NCBI RefSeq assembly: GCF_001421435.1
Contig: NZ_LMKA01000001.1
Location: 68,385 to 132,384 of the forward strand
Length of the DNA stretch: 64,000 nucleotides
Direction of reading: 5' to 3'
Source: Chryseobacterium sp. Leaf201
GTDB taxonomy: Bacteria > Bacteroidota > Bacteroidia > Flavobacteriales > Weeksellaceae
Positions within the stretch are counted from its first letter, which is position 1, and every line of letters starts with the position of its first letter. Below are positions 58,219-64,000 of the stretch, in pieces. A program made the position numbers and the translations under genes. The notes beneath the pieces are model-generated. The model had not been told where the DNA came from. It made no database searches and saw nothing but the letters and a program-made list of their open reading frames with translations.

Positions 58219-60807
58219 ATGGCAAAGGCAACGAAGAAAGAAACTCCTTTAATGACACAGTACAATACCATCAAGGCTAAGTACCCTGATGCGCTTTTAC
58301 TATTTCGGGTAGGGGATTTTTACGAAACTTTCGGCCAGGATGCCGTTAAAACCTCCCAGATTTTAGGGATTGTCCTTACCAAAAGGGCGAATGGGGACGG
58401 GCATATTGAACTCGCTGGATTTCCGCACCATTCCGTGGATTCCTATCTTCCGAAACTGGTAAGAGCCGGAATGAGGGTAGCCATCTGCGATCAGCTGGAA
58501 GATCCTAAAACCGTAAAAGGAATTGTAAAAAGGGGTGTGACGGAACTGGTAACTCCCGGCGTTACATTCAATGACCAGGTTTTAAATTCAAAAAAGAATA
58601 ATTTCCTGCTTTCCCTTCATAAGGAAAAAGAAAGGTTCGGGATTGCCCTGGTGGATATTTCCACAGGAGAATTCCTGGTAAGCGAAGGCAGCCTTGAAAA
58701 ACTGCTTCATATCGTCAATACTTTTGATCCCAGTGAAATCATCTACCAGCGCAGTGTACAGATCCCGGAACAGTTTAAAAGTAAAAATGCCTTTAAGCTT
58801 GAAGACTGGGCTTTTCAGTACAATTTTGCCTATGAAAAACTGACGAATCATTTCAAAACCAATTCTTTAAAGGGATTCGGTGTTGAAAACCAGCCATTGG
58901 CAATCACTGCCGCAGGAGCTATTTTTGCCTATCTCGTAGAAGATACGCATCATAATTTACTGGCTCATATCACCAAAATTCAGATTATTCCGCAGGAGGA
59001 TTTCCTGATGATGGATCATTTTACCTTAAGAAACCTGGAGATCGTCTGCCCAAGCAACCCGCAGGGGAAATCTTTGCTGGATATTATTGATAAGACCTCC
59101 ACTCCGATGGGCGGAAGGCTGCTGAGAAGAAGGATAATTCTGCCGCTGAAATCGGTGAGTGAAATCGGGAGGCGGCTTTCTTTAATTGATTTTTTAAACG
59201 AAAATGATTCCCTCAAATATGAAATTTCCCAGTTGTTAAAGTCGATTTCCGACCTGGACCGTCTGATGGGGAAGCTGGCCGCAGAGAAAATTTCACCTAA
59301 AGAATTAGGGTATCTCCGGCAGAGCCTGATCAATATCCATAAAATTAAATCTTTGCTTCATCCGCATGCCGATGTCCTGGCGTGGCTGGATCCTCTCTAT
59401 GATCAGGATGAGTTGATTAAATGTCTTCAGAACCATCTCAACGATGAACTCCCGGTGAATCTGGCGAAGGGGAATGTGATTAAGGAAGGGATTTCGGAGG
59501 AACTGGACCGGTTAAGAGGGCTTCAAAGCAAAGGACGCGGGTTTCTGGATGAAATGTGCCACAGGGAAGTTCAAAGGACGGGAATTTCAAGCCTTAAGAT
59601 TGATTTTAATAATGTTTTCGGATATTATATTGAGGTCAGGAATACCCATAAAGATAAAGTTCCATCGGATTGGATCAGGAAACAGACCCTGGTGAATGCC
59701 GAGCGTTATATCACGGAAGAACTGAAGGAATATGAAAGCCAGATTCTCGGGGCCGAAGAAAAAATCGGGGTTCTGGAAAATGAGCTGTACCGGAATATCT
59801 GTAATGAAACCATGATCTATATTGACCGGATTCAGGAAAATTCAAACATCATCGCACAGCTTGATGTTGCGGTGGGTTTATCGGAGCTGGCCGTTTCCGA
59901 AAGCTATACCAAGCCGGTTTTAACGGAGACTTTTTCAATTGATTTGAAAGAAGCCCGTCACCCGATCATTGAAAATGCGCTTCCGCTGGGTGAAAAATAT
60001 ATTCCGAATGATATTTTCCTGGATAAAGATTCCCAGCAGATCATTATGGTCACCGGCCCGAACATGGCAGGTAAATCGGCCATTCTCCGTCAGACGGCTA
60101 TTGTATGCCTCATGGCACAGATCGGAAGCTTTGTCCCGGCAAAACATGCCGAAATCGGGATTCTGGATAAAATTTTTACCCGGGTAGGGGCATCAGATAA
60201 TATCTCTGCCGGTGAATCCACCTTTATGGTTGAGATGAATGAAGCCGCCAATATCCTGAATAATATTTCAGAAAGAAGCTTAATTCTGCTGGATGAAATT
60301 GGGCGCGGAACGTCTACCTACGATGGGGTTTCCATAGCCTGGGCCATTGCAGAATACCTTCATCAGCATCCTACGCAGGCAAAAACATTATTCGCCACGC
60401 ATTACCATGAGCTGAATGAAATGACCGTAAACTTTGAAAGGGTAAAGAATTTCCATGTTTCTATCCAGGAGAATAAAGGCAATATTATTTTCCTGAGAAA
60501 ACTGATTCCCGGAGGAAGCGAGCACAGTTTCGGGATCCATGTCGCCAAACTGGCGGGAATGCCTTCAAAAGTAGTGAACAGAGCCAATGAAATCCTGAAA
60601 ACACTGGAGGCAAGCCGTACGCAGGGCACATCGTCTGAAGGCATAAAAAGGGTGACCGAAGAAAATATGCAGCTCTCTTTTTTCCAGCTCGATGATCCGG
60701 TTCTGGAAAACATCCGTGAAGAACTGACAAAAATTGATATCAATACGCTGACCCCGATTGAAGCGTTAATGAAGCTTAATTCGATAAAAAAAATGATTGG
60801 AAAATAA
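58219..60807 (+). CDS. mutS: DNA mismatch repair protein MutS
   Basis: 862 residues. It binds mismatches and recruits MutL. The mismatch-reading FRVGDFYETFGQDA is near residue 33. The connector, core and clamp follow, then the ATPase with Walker A GPNMAGKSA (613-621), ILLDEIGRGTSTYDG and LFATHYHEL. The C-terminal helix-turn-helix ends NSIKKMIGK. Its stop and the convergent gene's stop sit within a shared terminator hairpin. Confidence 0.97.
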   Translation: MAKATKKETPLMTQYNTIKAKYPDALLLFRVGDFYETFGQDAVKTSQILGIVLTKRANGDGHIELAGFPHHSVDSYLPKLVRAGMRVAICDQLEDPKTVKGIVKRGVTELVTPGVTFNDQVLNSKKNNFLLSLHKEKERFGIALVDISTGEFLVSEGSLEKLLHIVNTFDPSEIIYQRSVQIPEQFKSKNAFKLEDWAFQYNFAYEKLTNHFKTNSLKGFGVENQPLAITAAGAIFAYLVEDTHHNLLAHITKIQIIPQEDFLMMDHFTLRNLEIVCPSNPQGKSLLDIIDKTSTPMGGRLLRRRIILPLKSVSEIGRRLSLIDFLNENDSLKYEISQLLKSISDLDRLMGKLAAEKISPKELGYLRQSLINIHKIKSLLHPHADVLAWLDPLYDQDELIKCLQNHLNDELPVNLAKGNVIKEGISEELDRLRGLQSKGRGFLDEMCHREVQRTGISSLKIDFNNVFGYYIEVRNTHKDKVPSDWIRKQTLVNAERYITEELKEYESQILGAEEKIGVLENELYRNICNETMIYIDRIQENSNIIAQLDVAVGLSELAVSESYTKPVLTETFSIDLKEARHPIIENALPLGEKYIPNDIFLDKDSQQIIMVTGPNMAGKSAILRQTAIVCLMAQIGSFVPAKHAEIGILDKIFTRVGASDNISAGESTFMVEMNEAANILNNISERSLILLDEIGRGTSTYDGVSIAWAIAEYLHQHPTQAKTLFATHYHELNEMTVNFERVKNFHVSIQENKGNIIFLRKLIPGGSEHSFGIHVAKLAGMPSKVVNRANEILKTLEASRTQGTSSEGIKRVTEENMQLSFFQLDDPVLENIREELTKIDINTLTPIEALMKLNSIKKMIGK

Positions 60808-60822
60808 ATCCAATCATTTTTG
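60788..60822. terminator. Bidirectional terminator covering both stop codons
   Basis: AAAATGATTGGA (60790-60801) pairs perfectly with TCCAATCATTTT (60809-60820) around a 7-nt loop. It spans the last codons of mutS, the gap and the last codons of the convergent TonB_C gene. Confidence 0.85.
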
Positions 60823-61245
60823 TGTATCAAAATGCATTGTCATTGGAATTCTAAATTTGTAGCGGACTTTTTCACCGTTTCTTTCCGCCGGAATCCATTT
60901 GCCTTTAATTTTTGAAATGGCTCTTAAGGCTTCCTGATTAAATTGTTCATTATCTCCGATCGCTCTTATATCTGTCATGGATCCATCCGTAGCAATGATG
61001 AAAACAATTTCGCAGGTTTCTTTTTTTCCTGAATAAGCAATTTTTTTCTCCCGGAAATTTTGATAAAGCATCTTTTGGAAAACTTCATTCCCTTTTGAGA
61101 ACTGAGCGGGCTTTTCTGCATCAATTGTTGCTCTGCCATTTTTCTCTCTTATCACCAGTTCGTTCAGTTCCGTTGTTGCAATCGTCTGTTCCTGGGCCGT
61201 GATAAAACCGCTATATGCCAGACAAAGGATTATTATGATCTTCAT
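60814..61245 (-). CDS. Secreted TonB_C-domain protein A
   Basis: 143 residues: signal peptide (LCLAYSGFITA-QEQ) and a TonB_C-like domain (EIVFIIATDGSMTDIRAIGDNEQFNQEALRAISKIKGKWIPA, then GEKVRYKFRIPM). There is no inner-membrane anchor or proline linker, so it is not a classical TonB. The start at 61245 follows from the promoter (TTG-N19-TATTTTTG, 61289-61260), which leaves a leader of about 10 nt. Confidence 0.78.
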   Translation of the reverse strand: MKIIIILCLAYSGFITAQEQTIATTELNELVIREKNGRATIDAEKPAQFSKGNEVFQKMLYQNFREKKIAYSGKKETCEIVFIIATDGSMTDIRAIGDNEQFNQEALRAISKIKGKWIPAERNGEKVRYKFRIPMTMHFDTQK

Positions 61246-61259
61246 AAGTAAAGTGTATG

Positions 61260-61289
61260 CAAAAATAAGCCTTAGCCGCAAAATATCAA
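61260..61289 (-). promoter_or_regulatory. Promoter of TonB_C protein A gene
   Basis: Minus-strand TTG (61289-61287), 19 nt, TATTTTTG (61267-61260). Confidence 0.6.
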
Positions 61290-61711
61290 TACTTTTTTAA
61301 AGTCAGAGGAAAAGTATACAGGTAACGGACCGGTTCACCGTTGATGGTTGCAGGCTTCCACCTTACAAACAGCCTTCTTACCGCTACTTCTGCAGCCTGG
61401 CCGTGCTGCTTGTTGTTGCTTACGGCCGTTACATATCTTACATATCCGGTTTTCTCTACAATAAAATAAATACGGGTATTGATCTGCTTGGATTTTACAT
61501 CAATAACATCCATCTTTTCGGCAAACTGTTTTTTGAAAGTCTCCATGCCGCCGGGAAATTCGGCGGGGGTATCTGCTTTGGTAACCGCATCATCGAGTTT
61601 CATTTTTGTTTTCAGAACCGCGTAATCCGGAAGCTGGGATACAGAAGCGTACTCCTGTGCCGCGATTGAAACGCTGAAATATAAAGCTAAAAAAAATAGG
61701 ATCTTTTTCAT
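61286..61711 (-). CDS. Secreted TonB_C-domain protein B
   Basis: 141 residues: signal peptide (FLALYFSVSIAA-QEY), a short helical lead and a TonB_C-like domain (NTRIYFIVEKTGYVRYVTAVSNNKQHGQAAEVAVRRLFVRWKPATING, then RYLYTFPLTL). Same plan as protein A and likely a diverged paralogue. The promoter's -7 (61725-61718) is so close to the ATG at 61711 that the message is nearly leaderless; the ATG at 61720 lies inside the -7. Confidence 0.78.
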   Translation of the reverse strand: MKKILFFLALYFSVSIAAQEYASVSQLPDYAVLKTKMKLDDAVTKADTPAEFPGGMETFKKQFAEKMDVIDVKSKQINTRIYFIVEKTGYVRYVTAVSNNKQHGQAAEVAVRRLFVRWKPATINGEPVRYLYTFPLTLKKY

Positions 61712-61717
61712 AATATG

Positions 61718-61748
61718 CAAAAATAAAATATGTTTTCAGGACAGCAAA
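61718..61748 (-). promoter_or_regulatory. Promoter of TonB_C protein B gene
   Basis: Minus-strand TTTG (61748-61745), 19 nt, TATTTTTG (61725-61718). Confidence 0.6.
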
Positions 61749-61772
61749 AAAAGCACCGAAGCCATCTTCAGC

Positions 61773-61985
61773 TTATGCCTCAGATGGAGTAACCATCCAT
61801 TTTACCAGTAAAAACAGCAGGGTGAGTATAGAAAATACCGTAAAGCCTGAGAAAATTCTTAATAAATGGGTTTTAATTTTTTTGTCGGGCTGCTTTATCT
61901 TTAATTTAGCAAGTGCAATAAAGCCTGCATAATACATGCATAACAGGACCGGAGGAATAAAAATTAAAAATATAAAATCTGCCAT
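61773..61985 (-). CDS. Small membrane protein, 70 residues
   Basis: Two membrane helices (FLIFIPPVLLCMYYAGFIALA and RIFSGFTVFSILTLLFLLVKW) joined by a basic loop (KLKIKQPDKKIKTHLL). No family recognised. It is divergent from the DUF2809 gene over 48 bp, with no clear promoter. Confidence 0.6.
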   Translation of the reverse strand: MADFIFLIFIPPVLLCMYYAGFIALAKLKIKQPDKKIKTHLLRIFSGFTVFSILTLLFLLVKWMVTPSEA

Positions 61986-62033
61986 ATCGATAATGATTAA
62001 TTTAACAGCATTCAGGCTATAATATACATTCAG

Positions 62034-62423
62034 ATGATCAAAATAAAATTCAGTACAACCTATTTTCTGCTTACCCTTCTGCTTTTTATCACGGAGGTAT
62101 TAATTGCCACAAAGTTAAAGGATATTTTCTTTGTAAGGGCCTATCTCGGGGATGTTATTGTCGTGATGCTGCTGTATACTTTCATCAAAAGTTTCCTTGT
62201 CATTAACCGTAATGATCAGCTTATTGCAGGAATTTTTGTTTTTTCCTGTTTCATAGAACTTGCGCAGTACTTCAATATAGCTGAACGTTTAGGGTTCCGG
62301 CCCGGCAGCCTTATGTATATTGTCATCGGGAATTCTTTTTCCTGGATTGATATTTTGTGTTATGCCGCCGGATGCCTGCTGATGTTTTTATTTTTAAAAG
62401 TAAAAAGTAAAAAAATACATTGA
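62034..62423 (+). CDS. DUF2809 membrane protein
   Basis: 129 residues with four helices and DUF2809 motifs: VRAYLGDVIVVMLLYTFIKSF, FVFSCFIELAQYFNIAERLG and NSFSWIDILCYAAGCLLMF. The function of the family is unknown. Its stop adjoins the convergent YARHG gene (62424). Confidence 0.82.
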   Translation: MIKIKFSTTYFLLTLLLFITEVLIATKLKDIFFVRAYLGDVIVVMLLYTFIKSFLVINRNDQLIAGIFVFSCFIELAQYFNIAERLGFRPGSLMYIVIGNSFSWIDILCYAAGCLLMFLFLKVKSKKIH

Positions 62424-63338
62424 TTATCTCCCGAAGCTGTCGTATTTATCCTCAGCATATTTGATGAAGCGGTTGAGCAGGGCTACATTTTCTTTTTCCA
62501 TTGCTGAAAGGTCATTGTCTACATTATTTGAAATGGGGATATACCAATCTGTCTGCTCAAAGAAATTTCTGTAGGTAGCTTTTTTAAACGAGTAGCCATG
62601 TCTGGCAAAAACCGAGTTTTTAATGATTTCCATATCTAATTTCCGTAGATTTTTAAGGTCTTTTTCGGTCAGCTTCTGTTTGGAAGCATTGATTTTAAAT
62701 ACCGCATCAGAAGCAATCCTGTTTTTGGAGGCTGTATAACTTTCCGTCTTCCCGGTTTCTTCATCCGTATATTTCTCAACAAAATTTTTCGGATTTTCCC
62801 AGTCGATCAGGTCATTATCCGGGCTCAGCATAAAGTTCGGGTTGTAAGCAAACTCCTTTCTTACCAGTCTCACCAGCTTTGAAGGTGCTTTTACCGCAGA
62901 TTTATTAAATGCATTCCAGTTTCCCGTAAGGCTGTCATTGTTTAATGTAACCTCGAACCTTCCGTCCGTTTTATCATTGCCCGGCTCATCCAGCACAAAA
63001 GATTTTGTTGTTTCATTAAAGATCCCTCGGAAGGGCCTCTGGTTTCCGTCTACGATGCTTTGTCCGTAAACACTGTCTCTGGTAATCCTGTTGATTTTCA
63101 AAGAAATTTTCTTGAATACTTCACCTTCATATTCTTCACCTATTTCAGGGATGATGATCTCTTTTCCGGCAAAATCGCCCATGTAAATGCCGTAGTATTC
63201 CTTGTAAATTTCAGGAGCCACCACAGAGTCTTTTTTTGCTGAAAGGCTTTTTGAAGAGGTATCTGCCGGTGAATCTTTTTTGCAGCTTATTACGCTGGCC
63301 GTCAGTAATCCGGCTAATGCTAATGGTACAATTTTCAT
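62424..63338 (-). CDS. YARHG-domain lipoprotein
   Basis: 304 residues. Lipobox signal (LAGLLTASVISC-KKD), then a beta-rich region (YGIYMGDFAGKEIIIPEIGEEYEG) and a C-terminal YARHG domain (LRKLDMEIIKNSVFARHGYSFKKATYRNFFEQTDWYIP split, residues about 235-275). YARHG domains are extracellular and often found with cell-wall-linked proteins. The DUF2306-like gene upstream overlaps its start by 4 bp. Confidence 0.85.
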   Translation of the reverse strand: MKIVPLALAGLLTASVISCKKDSPADTSSKSLSAKKDSVVAPEIYKEYYGIYMGDFAGKEIIIPEIGEEYEGEVFKKISLKINRITRDSVYGQSIVDGNQRPFRGIFNETTKSFVLDEPGNDKTDGRFEVTLNNDSLTGNWNAFNKSAVKAPSKLVRLVRKEFAYNPNFMLSPDNDLIDWENPKNFVEKYTDEETGKTESYTASKNRIASDAVFKINASKQKLTEKDLKNLRKLDMEIIKNSVFARHGYSFKKATYRNFFEQTDWYIPISNNVDNDLSAMEKENVALLNRFIKYAEDKYDSFGR

Positions 63339-63973
63339 ATCTGTTTTTTTGTGATTAAGTATTCAATTAATAATATATTCGGAATCCAGCCCAGCCATGC
63401 AATAATCTGATAAACATCCATCGGATTCGGATGGAATAAATATACAATAATTACCTTCCACATTCTTAGGGTGATTGCAGATAATGTAAGGGCAAAGCTC
63501 CGCCACATCCACTGTTTATGTTCCTTAAACTTTTTCTGCTTTGCAAGCTGATAGGCTTTAAAGGTTGAAAACCACCACATACATCCCAGAATAACGAAAG
63601 AAATTTTCGATAAGATTCCGCCATTGGCGAAAATCCCCATGTAAATTCCGGATGGTGCTGCAAGAATTAAGATGAGAAAAATATAAATTTTCCCTGCGTT
63701 TTTATGGAAATTTTTTAATCCGAAATTTTTTCTGAGCATGGCTGAAAATCCGCACAGCAAAACAAAAATACTGGTATAAACGTGAGTGTAGAAAAAATAA
63801 AGATACTCCGGCCGCTGCCCGATTTCTGTCTGTTTGATCATTAAAAAGCTTACATCCGTTTTTAAAGGAATATATTCTAATGTGATTTTCAGCATCAGCC
63901 AAAAGAAATATCCGAACCCGATGATTAAAAGGGTTTTAAGTGTGTTTGGAATATTTTTTTTAGCTAAAAGCAT
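63335..63973 (-). CDS. DUF2306-like polytopic membrane protein
   Basis: 212 residues, six or seven helices (FGYFFWLMLKITLEY, HVYTSIFVLLCGFSAML, GKIYIFLILILAAPSGIYMG, ISFVILGCMWWFSTFKA). The DUF2306 traits are the loop histidines (NFHKNAG; FKEHKQWMWRSFALTLSAITLR), which may bind heme. It is coupled to the lipoprotein gene downstream by a 4-bp overlap. Confidence 0.78.
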   Translation of the reverse strand: MLLAKKNIPNTLKTLLIIGFGYFFWLMLKITLEYIPLKTDVSFLMIKQTEIGQRPEYLYFFYTHVYTSIFVLLCGFSAMLRKNFGLKNFHKNAGKIYIFLILILAAPSGIYMGIFANGGILSKISFVILGCMWWFSTFKAYQLAKQKKFKEHKQWMWRSFALTLSAITLRMWKVIIVYLFHPNPMDVYQIIAWLGWIPNILLIEYLITKKQI

Positions 63974-64000
63974 TTTAACTGTTTGTATTCATTACCATAA

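Noticed and set aside
1-64000. CRISPR arrays, insertion sequences, prophage, riboswitches, rRNA
   Set aside because: No repeat-spacer array, transposase or integrase reading frame, phage gene, known riboswitch core or rRNA segment was seen on either strand.

Overview
The window comes from a non-sporulating Flavobacteriia chromosome, most likely Chryseobacterium or a close relative in Weeksellaceae. The evidence is: moderately A+T-rich DNA; promoters of the Bacteroidota type (-33 TTG/TTTG and -7 TAnnTTTG) and few Shine-Dalgarno sites; TonB receptors with carboxypeptidase-regulatory N-termini; a DUF4249 lipoprotein; a PAAR-like DUF4280 protein; an AccD without its zinc ribbon; and an 85-bp extragenic repeat that I recall from Chryseobacterium genomes. 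There is no prophage, transposase, integrase or CRISPR array. Most of the window is housekeeping DNA with a few accessory islands. Layout: 1-2.6 kb holds an Lgt-like membrane protein, a small membrane protein and a radical SAM enzyme of the archaeal tetraether-lipid synthase (COG1964) type. 2.7-14.4 kb holds surE, a TonB receptor with its DUF4249 lipoprotein, the prc protease, sodC facing an AraC regulator, a second TonB receptor and a periplasmic protein. 14.4-18.4 kb is a two-operon LytS/LytTR-type two-component system with three stand-alone 2TM proteins and an ICMT-like methyltransferase. Both of its promoters carry 21-bp-phased direct repeats of LytTR-box type, at the same distance from the -33 element. 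18.4-28.3 kb holds hypothetical and small membrane proteins, mnmA, clpC, two glycosyltransferases and sufE. 28.4-34.4 kb is a six-gene minus-strand operon built around the DUF4280 protein and a 900-residue protein of unknown function, with a lipoprotein gene overlapping the latter. I read it as a candidate contractile-injection (T6SS-like) cargo module with a possible immunity protein. It sits beside a tandem pair of tRNA-Val genes. 34.8-44.6 kb holds folC, a TolC-type protein, an SprT-like protein, manC, an acetyltransferase, bcp facing a cysteine-free nth, a DinB-like protein and a DUF885 lipoprotein. 45.0-50.3 kb holds an ExbB-ExbD-TonB operon, an R2K ATP-grasp protein and an SpmA-SpmB fusion. 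50.6-64.0 kb holds a DUF6973 protein, accD, fbaA, nadK with a CBS gene, a candidate small RNA, trmH, bestrophin, a cupin/JmjC protein, mutS, two TonB_C-only proteins and small membrane or lipoproteins. The parts that belong together are: envelope energisation (ExbB/ExbD/TonB, the two TonB receptors and the TonB_C proteins); the autoregulated LytTR system; and the PAAR-like cargo operon. All calls are from reading the sequence; no database search was run.
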